Part shown: piece after piece, positions 1-11,651 of the stretch
How the letters are laid out: each line of letters opens with the position of its first letter
How positions within the stretch are numbered: position 1 is the stretch's first letter
NCBI GenBank assembly: GCA_021521415.1
Contig: JAIQDT010007645.1
Location: forward strand, 1 to 64,000
Source: Bidens hawaiensis
Taxonomy: Eukaryota > Streptophyta > Magnoliopsida > Asterales > Asteraceae
Direction of reading: 5' to 3'
DNA: 64,000 nt
The notes under the pieces: generated by a model
What the model saw: only the letters and a program-made list of their open reading frames with translations
What the model was told of the DNA's origin: nothing
Databases searched by the model: none
Made by a program: the position numbers and the translations under genes

Positions 1-364
1 GTCACAAACTCCATTGTAGTGTTTCCCATTTCCACTGTGGAATCTCAGGCTGCTGCAACAGTCCAGATGGTTTCTGGTGTTCAGCTTTCACCTTTGAGCA
101 TGTCAGACACTTACTGACATAAACCGCTATATCTCCTTTCATGTTTGGCCACCAATAGAATTCTTGGAGATATTTATACATCTTGGTTGCTCCTGGGTGA
201 ATTGAGTAACTGGATTTATGAGCTTCATCCAATGCTAGATTCCTTAAATTTCCATAACGTGGTACCCAAACTCGATAGATCAAGTACAATGTACCATTAG
301 GCTTCATTATGAATTCGCATTCAAGCCCTCGTAATTTCTCAGTTTTTATGTTCCGGGGTTTCAA
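1..364 (-). pseudogene. pol: Tekay-like Ty3/gypsy integrase, N-terminal part, cut by window edge
   Basis: This is the integrase part of a Ty3/gypsy polyprotein; integrase inserts the element cDNA into the genome. The HHCC zinc-binding domain is visible: H-x6-H in HKSSYSIH and C-x2-C in CLTC, with YWWPNM between them. It is followed by the start of the catalytic core, which runs off the left edge before the first catalytic Asp can be judged. It lies downstream of RNase H in the same element, but a stop and a frame change separate them, so it is not translated as one polyprotein here. Confidence 0.9.
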
Positions 365-382
365 AGCTTCTTTTTGTGCATC

Positions 383-988
383 TCAGATTCGAATGCTAAG
401 GCTTGTTTGGATCGTTAATCCCAATGCACGGACATGAAGTGGTCTCTCTCTTTCCTTTCTACTCAAGGAATCGGCTACAACATTTGCTTTATCTGGGTGG
501 TATCGAATGTCACAGTCGTAGTCATTGAGTAGTTCTACCCACCTTCGTTGCCTCATATTTAGATCTTTCTGATCAAATATGTGCTGGAGGCTTTTGTGAT
601 CGGTGAAGATTGTGCACTTGGTGCCATAGAGATAGTGTCTCCAAATCTTGAATGCAAAGATAACCGCTCCTAATTCCAAGTCATGAGTTGTGTAATTTTT
701 CTCGTGCACTTTGAGTTATCGTGATGCATAGGCTATCACCTTTTCTTTTTGCATGAGCACGCATCCAAGACCTAGTCGCGATGCATCACAGTAAACTATG
801 AATCCATCAGTTCCTTCTGGAAGGGACAATATTGGTGCACTACACAACTTTTGTTTAAGAAGTTGGAAAACTTCTTCTTGCTTTTCGGTCCACTCATATT
901 TCTTGTCTTTATGAGTCAATTGAGTTAAGGGTTGAGCTATAGAAGAAAAATTCTCAATGAATCTACGGTAGTAACTAGCTAATCCCAA
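383..988 (-). pseudogene. pol: Tekay-like RT thumb/connection and RNase H
   Basis: Two reading frames (988-716 and 709-383) cover the end of reverse transcriptase and RNase H, the enzyme that removes template RNA during cDNA synthesis. Visible landmarks are LASYYRRFIENFS and the RNase H start FIVYCDASRLGLG with its catalytic Asp. The later pieces are [18 protein letters not shown], with the catalytic Glu, and FTDHKSLQ. The end is VVADSLSRK, which marks the integrase junction. A stop near 712 separates the two frames, so the enzyme is broken. Confidence 0.9.
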
Positions 989-991
989 AAA

Positions 992-1900
992 TTATCGCAC
1001 TTCTGTGGGTGACCTTGGTGTCTCCCAATTATTAATTGCTTCAACTTTTGTTGGATCAACTAGGATACCATTCTCATTGATTACATGTCCTAAAAAGTGG
1101 ACTTCTCGAAGACAGAAATCACACTTGGAAAATTTGGCATATAACTTTTCTTCTTTTAGTAATTCTAAAATTAACTTTAAGTGTTGGTCGTGTTCCTTCT
1201 TGTTTCGTAAGTAGATAAGTATGTCATCGATGAATACTATCACGAATTTGTCCAAGTATGGCTTACAAAATATGTTCATAAGGCCCATGAATATAGCGGG
1301 TGCATTCGTTAGACCAATTGGCATGACCAGAAATTCATAATGACAATAGCGAGTTCTGAAAGCAGTTTTAGGAACATATTCTTCTGTAACACGTAACTGA
1401 TGATACCTTGATCGCAGATCGATCTTTGAGTAATAGCTTGACCCTTGCAACTGATCGAACAAATCATCAATCCTCGGTAATGGTACTGATTCTTAATGGT
1501 AAGTTTGTTCAGCTCTCTGTAATCGATACACATTCGGAAATAACCGTCCTTATTTTTCACAAATATGACTGGAGCTCCCCAAGGTGAGAAACTTGGTCTT
1601 ATAAATCCTTTGTCCAGTAATTCCTGAAGTTGTTTAGATAACTCCTGCATTTCCGATGGTTCCAACCTATTCGGAGATCGAGTTATCAGAGCGGCATCCT
1701 GAACCAGATTGATTCTAAATTCGACTTGACACTGAGGAGGTAATCCAGGCAAATCTTCGGGGAAAACTTTTGGAAAATCCCGTACTATCGGTATATCGTC
1801 TATCTTTCGCTCTTTAGCCTTTGTGTCGACTACGTTGACAAGAAAAGCCGAACATTCTTTTCTTAGCATTTTGCGAGTTTTTGTGATGCTAGAGAGTTTT
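992..1900 (-). pseudogene. pol: Tekay-like reverse transcriptase, frameshifted
   Basis: This is the reverse transcriptase of the left-edge Ty3/gypsy element. The sequence shows the pre-RT block [10 protein letters not shown] and [19 protein letters not shown], then [16 protein letters not shown]. After a frameshift near 1465-1480 it continues with [17 protein letters not shown] and the active-site block [11 protein letters not shown], in which both catalytic aspartates are intact. FLGHVI follows. The wording of these blocks is that of the chromovirus Tekay/Del lineage. The frameshift before FDQLQG prevents a full-length product. Confidence 0.92.
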
Positions 1901-1979
1901 AACTTGGTGTTACTTTGATCTCCTTGAATGCTAAGACATTGACCAGTTGGGGTTGGTAGACGAACTAGCTTTTCGAAAC

Positions 1980-2340
1980 ATACGATCTCTGCTTCATTTT
2001 TGGATAACCAATCCATTCCTACTACTATATCAAAACTGCCTAATTCTACGGGTAGAAGGTCGATAGAAAATCTATGATTTTCTGACAGAATGTTACAGTT
2101 TCGGACAAATTTACTTGTTTCAATTAGTCTTCCGTTAGCTAATTCTATTGAGTAGTTATTTTCTAACTTACTTGGTTCAATACCGAGGAGGGTTCAAATT
2201 GTTTAGAAACAAATTTTAGATTTACTCTAGTATCGAATAATACATAAGCATAGTGATTATTAACGAGAACATACCGGTGACTACGGATGAGTCCTTCCGG
2301 GCCTTCTTCGCATTCATCTCAAATGCTTTGCCCCTAGTGT
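1980..2340 (-). pseudogene. pol: Tekay-like aspartic protease remnant with damaged active site
   Basis: This retropepsin region would cut the gag-pol precursor. A frame reading VLVNNHYAYVLFDTRVNLKF lies at about 2205-2262 on the minus strand. The retropepsin active site is D-T/S-G-A, and here it reads D-T-R-V (codons at 2223-2234), so the essential glycine is lost. [23 protein letters not shown] follows in the frame that leads into RT. Frame changes separate the blocks. Both active-site changes are transitions (G to A and C to T). Confidence 0.8.
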
Positions 2341-2389
2341 TTTGACCTTTGAGTTTGGGGCACTAATTTATGAAATGTCTGATGACACC

Positions 2390-3482
2390 TCACTCGAAAC
2401 ATCCGGGAGTTCTGCTTCCCGTAGATGTTGTTATCTTTGCGTAGCAGTCGCGGGTCATATGGCCAAATCGATTGCATCTGTTACACTTCCAGCATTCACC
2501 ACTATGGTTCTTCCCACATCTGCTACAAGTGGATCCCTGTCCTGAGCTTCCTCCTGGTCCTCTTGCGTTTGCTGCAAACATTCTTCATGTTCCTTGGTTT
2601 CTCTTGAATTGTCCTCCTAAGTTACCATTCCACTTCTGTTTGAGTTCTCCGGGTTTCTGATTCTCGGTAGTTGTTTTCCGTTCGGGTTCTGTGGTGACAG
2701 CTTTCTTTCCAGAGTCTTTCAGAGTTCCCATGCGAACTGCATCATCAGTTAAAGATTTTGCCAACTCTCGGGCTGACTGGATGGTGGTTGGTTTGGAGGA
2801 GATGACCATTCCTTGAATCTCGGGAGCTAATCCCCAGATATACCCCTCGATTCTTGCATATTCTGGCGTAACCAGTTGGGGTACTGTCGTGCCAATGCGT
2901 TGAATCGGAAAGTATATCCTCCGATGTCAGCACCTTCCATCTTTAACTGCCAGAAGTCATATTCGATCTTCTGAAGTTCGTTTCGGGGACATTATTTTTT
3001 AACAACATTTCTTTCAGTTCTTCCCAGGTTAGACGGTATGCGGCATCTTCTCCAAGATTTTGAATTATGGAGTTCCACCACTCGAGTGCTTCATCACGGA
3101 ATGAACATACTCCGTATTTTATCTGTTCGTGAGGAGTGCAATCACTAATTTTCATTATAGATTCCATCTTCTTGGTCCATCGGATAATTTCCAAAGGTCC
3201 TTCGGCACCAGTAAATTCTTTCGGTCCGCAACCTTGGAAAGTTTTGTATGAGCACCCGCGTACCGTACTACCCGAGGGGTTTTCATTTAGATTTTCGGTT
3301 CTAGGTGTTCCTCCGTTTAGATTATTAGTTGTATTTCGGGGTTTTGGCTTGCGTTGCAGTTAGCCTCATGTTGCTCGAGTGCCGTATTTACATGTTGAGC
3401 GATTAGTTGAGCTAACTCGTCTTGAGAGGAAGGTAATCCGGACGCTTGATAATTAGTTGCTCGTCTTGTTTTGGGCGCCATT
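2390..3482 (-). pseudogene. gag: Tekay-like gag (capsid/nucleocapsid), broken
   Basis: Gag packages the element RNA into virus-like particles. The first ATG lies at 3480-3482 (MAPKTRRATNYQASG). The capsid core is at 3194-2943 (RWTKKMESIMKISDC, EALEWWNSIIQN, WEELKEMLL). The nucleocapsid at 2581-2390 carries a CCHC zinc knuckle, CNRCNRFGHMTRDC, preceded by a shorter C-x2-C-x3-H-x3-C motif. In-frame stops and frame changes near 3320, 2940 and 2580 break it into at least four pieces. It sits directly after the leader that follows the primer-binding site at 4073. Confidence 0.85.
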
Positions 3483-4072
3483 TTCTTTTTAGAAAAAGAA
3501 TATAATTTTGTTAGTTTTGGAAAAGTGATATTTCTCTAAGGAATTAAATTGCATCATTCAAAATATAAACATATATATATATATAATCATCAAAGTGTGG
3601 GATTTTTGTAATTACCAAATATTCTACCAAAATTAGGTGCACACACTTACACCTTAATCACCCACCATAGTTTTTAGTTCCTACCAAATTCATCACAACC
3701 ATCCAAATGACTACTTGTTCATACTTACACAACATATTATCAAAATAAAACATACTACCAAAAATAAACATACTACTCGTGAGCTAAGCCTAGTAAATGC
3801 TCATCAAGTAGCACAAGCATGACTCCATCACGCCATTCTACATCTCATGTTCTCCCACCCTGGCCTCCGTCAGCAACCCCTGATTCTTCATGTCATACAC
3901 AAACTGACACAGAAAATTATGCGATTGGTCATCTGTGCCCTGCTTGTGTTAGTAATAATCAATTATATATATATTATTACCTTTTCGTTTCGAGATGCGG
4001 GAAAGGAGCGTGTGTTTTAACATACGGTTATAGTTTAGAAAACCTTTTATTTTCTAATTCTCTATAACTATT
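3483..4072 (-). other. Tekay-like element leader between primer-binding site and gag
   Basis: This is AT-rich untranslated leader on the minus strand. I see a short (AT)n run near 3570-3585 and no gene. Its ends are fixed by the primer-binding site at 4073 and the gag ATG at 3482. Confidence 0.6.
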
Positions 4073-4085
4073 GGCTCTGATACCA
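4073..4085 (-). promoter_or_regulatory. Primer-binding site, initiator tRNA-Met type (Tekay-like element)
   Basis: The minus strand reads TGGTATCAGAGCC five bases after the LTR end at 4091. This is complementary to the 3' end of plant initiator tRNA-Met, the usual primer for this lineage, and it fixes the element as minus strand. Confidence 0.93.
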
Positions 4086-4393
4086 ACTTCTGTTACACCC
4101 CGAAAATCTTAACTTAACACAGCGGAAGACTTAACTTAAGTCATTCGGGTTATGACAGATGCCGATAGCCAATAACAATAGATAATTAATAATAAAAGTA
4201 TCATCTTTTATTATAGGAAAATATTTTACAAAATCAGAGTTTATTACATGCACGGTTTACATTATTTCAACTTTGTTCAAACACCACGCACCCTCCTTTC
4301 CATGCCACCTCGAAATCTTCACTTACCTGAAAAGCATATTAAAATATTGATCAACACAATGTGTTGGTGAGTTTCCCTTTATAACAAAATGGT

Positions 4394-4396
<3 letters not shown>

Positions 4397-4447
<51 letters not shown>
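4397..4447. repeat. (AT)n microsatellite
   Basis: About 25 uninterrupted TA units lie inside the Tekay-like LTR. Confidence 0.97.
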
Positions 4448-4450
<3 letters not shown>

Positions 4451-7154
4451 TTGAAAACATAATCCATATAATAATCAAATCCAATATCAATTCGTGTGTA
4501 ATCGTCATTACACCCCAAATTATATCTAAAATATATTCCGTGTATAATGGTCTACCGCCATTATATGACAAATCCGTGTGTAATGATCTACCGTCATTAC
4601 ATAACAAAACAATAGGCATTTCATTTCTTAAACAAATTGAGCTGTCGTAAACTAGCTAAGAATACAACATTACGTATGACTATCATAGTTGATAACCGGA
4701 TACATACAATACTCAAAATATTCCCACTTTTAACCCAACACGATTGGAAGTGGGGAGGCGCCACCCCAATAGATCTACTAGTATTTCTTTGCCCATTTCT
4801 AGGGTTGACTGTTACTTAGCCAACTAGACTCATCCCGCATTATACATCAATTTGTAAAATAAAATGCCTATAACAACTACGAAAACAATATATAATAAAG
4901 AATATGTTTTTCCCCAAATCACAATTAAATATCGTTTTTAAAACATTTCCAGTTAAAAATCGAGGGGGTTCGATAGAGAAACTCACAGTCTTGTATCTTT
5001 TCCAAAAATCCCATGTCCTATATTAGAACACGTTTTGTTAATAAAAACTAGATTTTAGTTTTTATGCAAAACTCCTTTTTATAAGTCTTATTCTAGTATT
5101 CACATAAATATATAAACACATAAGCACATAAGCGAGTACACATAGTTCGGTTTTCCGTTAGCTATTGATTAGTTAATTAACTTAATTAATGAAAAATTAA
5201 AATATATTAAAATATTTTAAGTTTCAGTTGATGGATATTTTTAAGAAAATATTAATCTTCTATTTTTCACAAAACTTGTCGGTTTTGTCGGTTTTATGCT
5301 TTAAATGCGTTGTTTCGGTTTTTCGTTTAAAATGTAACTTACACGTTATGGAAAATACTTGTTACATAGATATTAGTCAAGTTTTACAAGTTAACTTGTG
5401 AAAATATATTAATTTCATTTTTGTTAATAATTTCTTAAAATAGCAACTTTTTAACGTTTTCGTGTCGGTTTCGTGACACAAATCATTTAGGACAAAGTTT
5501 TATCATCTTGTCCTTTTCTAATGTATTAAATTATGTTATACATGAGTGTTTTAACACTTTATGGGCTGTTCTAAAACAGACCCTAATAGTTGTGTCGGTT
5601 TTGTTTTAAAAAGCCGATTTTTCGACTGTTTAAGTTACCGACGAATCAAATAAATTACACAAGTATATACTAATCATCCTATGAACTAAACACACATATA
5701 ATAACATATAATTTATCATAAATTTCAGTTTTGATTATATATATTCATAAGATACCTTAATTGAGTTTTTCGGTTCCTAGTTCGTATTTTAGATTACTTT
5801 AACAATGTTACCAGTTAAGCTTTATAATATATACAATTATCATCTAATACCTTTAAAATCCATATCTTTAAACTCTTTTCTAAGCTTCTAATAATTCCAA
5901 AATATTACTTTTAAGAAAAAAGTTTCTATTCCATTTTAGAAGAATCTCATGTTTCTAGATCCAAGTCTTTGTTCTTTTCAACAATTATCATGTTTTAGCT
6001 TTTAGATGATTCTATTCCTTTATAACTAATTGCTTTTATATTATTCCCATCTTTGTCAATTTTTAATCATTCACTAAAATCAAAGGATTATGGATTTTTA
6101 AAATTTTTTAAGCGTTGTTCTTACAAAGTTTTCCAATTTTAGTAACTTTATTACTTGATAATTCTAATTAATCTAATTCTTCCACTTTGATTAAATACAA
6201 TTCTATGTTTAATTCATTCATTTAAGTTGTTAGGGTTTCATACATCCTAAATAATCTAATCCATTTTATTCTTTTAATTCACCATTTAACAAAGTTTCTA
6301 TCTTTAGTAAGTTGTTATCTCAACAATGTTTTTAACTAATCCAAGTTTCTAATCATTCATTCTATCTTGTTTTAAGTTATTAATCACCTATTGATTTCAT
6401 CTATTACAAGTATTTATTTAAAAATCTAATTTTCATCTTTTCTTAAATTAAAGTTTCCTTATTAGTAGTTCCAACACCTTTCAAGTTTCAACTATTAAGT
6501 CTAACATGCAACCTATCTTTTTTACATTTAGGTTATCCCATAGCATCTTTTAATTCAAAAATCCATTCAAAATCTCCTAATTAATCCCATATCAAAAATC
6601 CCCAATTTTTACTATTATGAACACACTTTTGTTTTATCCATATCTAACAACAATCTAAGTTTATACTAACAAGTTAAAGACCAATAGTCCATCCCAACCT
6701 TCATTCTAATACAAACCCTAAAATCAAACTCTTTTAAATTCACCAAAATTTCAAGAGTTTATTAACACTTAACATTAATTCTATAAATCAATATAGAGTC
6801 TTTAGGGTGTATGCATGTATGTATTATTGAGTTTTGATCCTCTCATACATATATACATACACTCACGGCACACATACATGTACACATTAACAATCTTTCA
6901 AATCAACCTCAAGAACAATATTCCTTGTATATCTATAATCAATACTTAATCAATCTTAACATAATACTTACTTGGTTATTGAGATTTTGAACGATGAAAT
7001 TATTGTTTATGTGTGAGTGATGTATTATACTTCCTTCCTAATAGTACTTTGATAGTTTAATCCTTGCCTTGATCTTGACCTAAGTCTCCATGTTCTTGAT
7101 TAAGTGAGTGTGTATTTGATTGTTGATTTAATTTTGAATTGGAGTTGGACGGTT

Positions 7155-7167
7155 GGGGGGGGGGGGG
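7155..7167. repeat. Poly-G run in Tekay-like LTR
   Basis: A run of 13 G lies inside the LTR, near the G-rich block at 7340-7400. On the element strand it is a C run. Confidence 0.95.
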
Positions 7168-7899
7168 CTTTGGGCCGTGTGTTTTAAGGGGGAAGAGGGA
7201 GAGAGGGTAGAGTGTTGAATTAGTGTTTAGAGTGGTGAGTTGATGGGTTAGTTGATAGGTGGAGTGTTGGGAGATAACCAAGTGTCTTACTTCTAGAACA
7301 AAATGATTAGGGGTTTAGTTGGAGTTTTAAGATTGGTCCACATGGGGTGTGAGTTGTCCAAGGATGGGGGTGGGGCAGCCTAGGGGTGGGGGTGGGGTAT
7401 GTGAGGTGTTTTGAGTTAATAACTAGATATTTTCGACTATTCGTTTAACGTATTACGTGTTTTAAATATCCAAACGAATTTCGTTTTTAATAATTTTTGT
7501 CAGACTTGAACGAAATCAGATTCCTGACAGTATGGACTATAAAAACTAGTTTTTTGAAAGTAGTTGGGGTTGGGTCTTTTCCGGGTCTTGTACTGGTTCC
7601 TGTTTGTTTACTTTCCAATTTTCGTTATTTGAGCCTTTCTAAATTATATTTTTATGTTTTCTCACATGTTTTCATATATATTTTGAATTTTTGAGATTTT
7701 TTAATCAATTTAATGATTTATTTACTTTCTGGCTCGCTGCCCGAGGTATTTGCACGTTTTTCTCGTTTCGTGCCGAAATTTGGACTTTTTGTTGACTTTG
7801 CAAGATAATAAACTTTAATAAAGAGAGATTTTATTGATAAAGTGATATTAGGATAGATAATCATAATTACATTAATGAAAACTTTTACCAGATGTTACA

Positions 7900-8325
7900 A
7901 GGATTGTCCATGATAATGCAACAAATGCCACCAGTGGTTTCATTCTAAGGAATAAGGTACGTTGTTTGTGTGAGGTATCGTCATTAAACATTGAAACGTG
8001 TAAGTAAGTAGGGCACCCCAACTAAACACTACAAAAGCCAAGGATTTTTTTGTGGTACGGAATACTAAATACAAAATTGGGATAAGATTTGGGTATAAAT
8101 TATATGGTTCATAAATTATATAGACTTCCTAGCGTGAGTTATATATGTGACAAAATTAAAGAAAAATGTTCAAAGTTTAGATGAAACCTTTGTTGAAGAT
8201 TACTATGATCATACGTGTAAAGATATCCACAAGTTTTGATAACGTTGAAGTAGAATTCCATGCTATAAAGCCATTTGCCGTTGGTTCAATGGAAACTTGT
8301 GTAACTGTCATTGATATGTTACATT
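7900..8325 (+). pseudogene. Host DNA with the left part of a broken coding remnant, ending in TSD acatt
   Basis: This is the unique stretch between the Tekay-like LTR and copia element B. The last five bases, acatt (8321-8325), are the target-site duplication of B and recur at 54893-54897, so this stretch was once joined directly to 54898. A frame at about 8210-8325 reads VEVEFHAIKPFAVGS and then METCVTVIDMLH, and could belong to the same former gene as the remnant at 54898-55360. I do not recognise the gene with confidence. No other feature is seen. Confidence 0.45.
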
Positions 8326-8768
8326 TGTTGGAGAAACAAATTGGATTAGAATCTTAACACCAAGCTGTGTTCTTGAATAATGAATATGGAATCGTAACTG
8401 ATGTCTTTGTGGATAGTGTATGGCAATGATGGGTTTATGAGTGGGATTGCAATCAAAACAATATTAAATAATTTTTATGAGCACTAATAATGAAATTAGA
8501 CGGAAGGTGGGAAACAGGAGTTTTCTTTTTCTAAAACTCAACTTTTCTCTTCTTCTTATTATTATGAACTAAATATTGTCTTATATAGGCTAAACAAAAT
8601 TTGTCATACTACAACTAGGAAACCAAATTTAAAAATAAAGATAAACATAAAATTAAATAAACTTTAAATAAAAGATAGATTTGTTTTTGATCTCCTCATT
8701 ATCCTTTCCTTAAGATCCACCTAGCCACCCCTTGTTTTTATTTTAACGAATCAAGATTAAATATATCA
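8326..8768 (-). repeat. 3' LTR of copia element B
   Basis: This 443 bp LTR starts TGTTGGAGAAAC and ends ATATATCA on the plus strand. A TATA-like CCTATATAA lies on the minus strand at 8581-8589. A G-rich polypurine tract adjoins it on the inner side. Confidence 0.92.
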
Positions 8769-8782
8769 TTCACCCCCTTAAT
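8769..8782 (-). promoter_or_regulatory. Polypurine tract of copia element B
   Basis: The minus strand reads TTAAGGGGGTGAA directly before the 3' LTR, the usual site of plus-strand priming. Confidence 0.8.
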
Positions 8783-9200
8783 CTTGATTCGTTCCTTTCA
8801 GATCTTCTATCCCGAGCAATTTCCTCATCTCTTCAAAATTTATCTTCGGTAGTGCTTTTGTAAGAATATCCGCCTTTTGTTTCTCACCACTAATGTGCTC
8901 AACTTGGACTTCACCATGTTCAATACATTCACGAATATAGTGAAATCTAATATTGATATGTTTGCTTCTTCCATGAGATACTGGATTCTTCATCAGATCA
9001 ATGGCAGATCTATTATCCACATGTAACGTCACCACCTTTTTGTCATGCCCGGTCAACTCTCTTAACAATCCCCTTAACCATATAGCTTGACAAGCCGCGG
9101 TTGCTGCTGCCATGTACTCAGATTCACATGATGACAAGGCTATGGCTTGTTGTTTTTGTGAGAGCCATGAGATCAACGCACCACCATAATAAAACGTCAT
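8778..9200 (-). pseudogene. pol: Copia element B RNase H
   Basis: This is the RNase H of a Ty1/copia polyprotein. It contains ALISWLSQKQQAIALSSCESEYMAA with the catalytic Glu, then LHVDNRSAIDL with a catalytic Asp, and ends with KQKADILTKALP. The upstream piece carrying the first catalytic Asp (GFCDSSYG, near 9215) is in another frame, and about ten residues usual between these blocks are missing. The enzyme is therefore interrupted near 9197. Confidence 0.88.
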
Positions 9201-10333
9201 TCCATTGGATCCATACCATAACTACTATCACAAAAACCAACCAACTCTCTACTACCGCATCCATACGTTAAACCATATCCACTCATGCCTTGTACGTATC
9301 GTAATATATACTTCAGAATCTGCATATGGGATTGTTTTGGTTCTTGCATAAACCTACTCGCAACTCCAACTGAGTAACTCAAACCGGGCCTCGTGTGTGT
9401 TAAATACCTTAAGCTACCGATTATTCTCCGATATTCGGTTGCATCAACGGGTTCTCCTTCTTCATTTTTCGTTCCTTGCAACCGATGTTCCATAGAAAAT
9501 CGAGTCGCGTTGCACTCGCTTAAACCAACACTCATTAAAATTTTATTAGCATAAGCTTCTTGCTTCAATTTTATCTCATGCTTCTTTTGGGTTACTTCAA
9601 TGCCAAATAGTAAGATAGCATTCCGAAATCTTGCATCTCGAATTCATACTTCATTTGACTTTTGAATTTCTCAATCTCGGCTTGACTCGAACCAGTCACG
9701 ATAAGATCATTGACATATACACCAACAATGAGAATGTCGGTTCTCGTATTCCGCTTGTACACCACAGGTTCTCTTGGGCATCAAATAAAATCCAAACCTT
9801 TCAACGTTTTGTCGAGTTTTCCGTTCCAAGCTCGTGGGGCTTGGCGAAGACCGTATAAAGCCTTTCTTAACTTATAAACCATACCGTGTTTCCTGGGAAC
9901 TTCAAAACCACCAGGTTGTTTCACGTACACTTCTTCCTTTAACTCGCCATTTAAGAATGCCGATTTAATGTCTAAATGGTAAACGAACCAACCATAATTC
10001 GTTGCAATTGCTAAAATCAAGCGTACAACTTCCATTCTACTGGGGAAAAAACCTCATCAAAATCTACCCCGTGCTCTTGCACGTACCCCTTCGCGACTAA
10101 TATTGCTTTCTACTTTGTTATTGGCTCGTCTGCATCACGTTTGGTTATAACACCCATTTCAGACCAATCGCCTTGTGACTCGCTAGTAGGTTACATAAGT
10201 CCCACGTATTGTTTTGTTCGATTGAGATTAATTCGGATCGCATTGCTTCTCGCCATTTTTTAGAATTATTTGCCTCTTCAAAGGTAGACGGTTCTTCATA
10301 TAGCAGTAGACATTCTCCTTCACTCAACATCAC
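9197..10333 (-). pseudogene. pol: Copia element B reverse transcriptase with altered active site
   Basis: Pieces run from EEANNSKKWREAM (near 10275) through LDIKSAFLNGELKEEVYVKQP and KALYGLRQAPRAW to the palm. The catalytic block at 9706-9717 reads Y-V-N-D where the family has Y-V-D-D, so one metal-binding Asp is replaced by Asn. It continues with KILMSVGLSECNATRF and RRIIGSLRYLTHTRPGLSYSVGVASRFM. Stops and frameshifts near 10150-10030 and 9780 split it. It cannot encode an active enzyme. Confidence 0.88.
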
Positions 10334-10339
10334 ATAATA

Positions 10340-11646
10340 TTAAAATCTTTTCGGAGGGACCGATTGACGACCAGTTCTTCGCAACTCTGGTTCGGGATTT
10401 TTTTTCGGTTGGTCTTCAAACTCAGGCTCGTTGAGGCTTATTGGGTCTTCGTTTTTAAATGGAATTTCTTGTTGAGCTCCTTCTTGGACATGCTCGATTA
10501 TAAATTCAACCCATTCAGGTTCGGTTCCAACTTGAAATGAGTCGGTATGCCGAGACCAGTCAAACTTTTGTCTTTCTTCGAAATGGACATCCCGACTCAC
10601 ATATATACGGTTTTGAGTTGGGTCGTACAAGCTATATGCTTTTGATCCCGGTTCAGTTCCGAGATGTACAACCTCCATACTCCGATCATCTAATATTTGA
10701 AGGTTGGTTGTGGGTATCTTCATGTACGTTAAGAACCCAAACACTCGTAAGTGTGTTGTGTTGGGCTTTCGGCCCATCAAGGCTTCATAGGTGGTTATCG
10801 TCTTCAATACTTTAGTTGGTACCCGATTCAACAAGTAAATAGAGTGTCTCACCGTTACTTCCCATAAATTTTGTGGAAGGTCCATAGCCTTCATCATACT
10901 TCTTGTTACATTAAGGACCGTTTGGTTTCGCCTTTCGACTACACCGTTTTGTTGAGAAGAGTGAGGAGCCATAAACATTCTTTTTATTCTTTCTTGATCA
11001 CAATATTCGGTGAAAAGATTGACGAGAAACTCTCAACCTCGATCACTTCTTAGAGCTTTAACCTTTAACGAATGCTCTAACTCCACTTCCTGTTTAAACT
11101 TTTGGAAAATACCCAAAACATCATTCTTATTTTTAATAGTATAAACCCACATGTACCTCGTATGATCATCTACAAGAATCATAAAATACCGGTTTCCTCC
11201 TAAGGTAGGAGGCAAGTCGACATAAATCGGTGTGAACCAACTCGAATGGTCTCGTGGCACGGAACATGGTGGTTTCTACTATGTTTGCCTAGCATACATG
11301 CATTGCAATTATGCTAACCATGCAGAGTTTGAATATCACCACGTACCATATTTTTAGACTTCATATTAGTTAATGTTTCAAAATTAACATGACCAAGTCT
11401 AGAATTTCATAGCCATCCTTGGTCTTTAACGGAAGCTAAAAGACATACCGGGGTTCCAATTCTGAGATTGATCTTATAAAGACGGTTTGGACTTCTCGGG
11501 ATTCTCATTAGCAAGCGATCTCCTTCCTCGTATAGCCACAAGTAGTCGTTTCCTATCCAAACCTTACACCCTTCTTCGGTTAACTGACCTATGCTCAATA
11601 TGTTGCTACATAAGTCGGGTATGTAATAAACATCATTCATAACCCG
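10340..11646 (-). pseudogene. pol: Copia element B integrase and pre-integrase region
   Basis: The piece at 11646-11407 has VYYIPDLCSNILSIGQL and then the GAG-pre-integrase region. A degraded zinc domain follows (RLGHVNFETL...CNACMLGK, with a stop between). The core at 11260-10340 has MILVDDHTRYMWVY, KALRSDRG, then a stop, and APHSSQQNGVVERRNQT. The C-terminal part has YEALMGRKP and HLRVFGF. At least two stops interrupt it. At 11646 the coding region is cut by insertion of element C; the missing upstream codons continue at 53164. Confidence 0.88.
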
Positions 11647-11651
11647 TTGCT

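Larger units (their letters stand above)
4091..7899 (-). mobile_element. 5' LTR of Tekay-like Ty3/gypsy element, 3.8 kb
   Basis: On the plus strand the block starts TGTTACACCCCG at 4091 and ends GATGTTACA at 7899, giving the TG...CA ends of an LTR. The primer-binding site lies five bases inside it. A length of 3809 bp is in the range known for Tekay/Del elements. It contains an (AT)n microsatellite (4397-4447), a poly-G run (7155-7167) and GGGGTGGG-rich sequence (7340-7400), and otherwise AT-rich non-coding DNA. The partner 3' LTR lies left of the window, so no target-site duplication can be checked. Sequence after 7899 (aggat...) is host DNA. Confidence 0.8.

Noticed and set aside
1005..1214. 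Open frames on the strand opposite to pol genes (also at 20134-20433, 19591-19773, 47029-47229)
   Set aside because: They overlap clear RT, protease or gag on the other strand and contain no known motif; their similarity between D and E follows from the coding strand.
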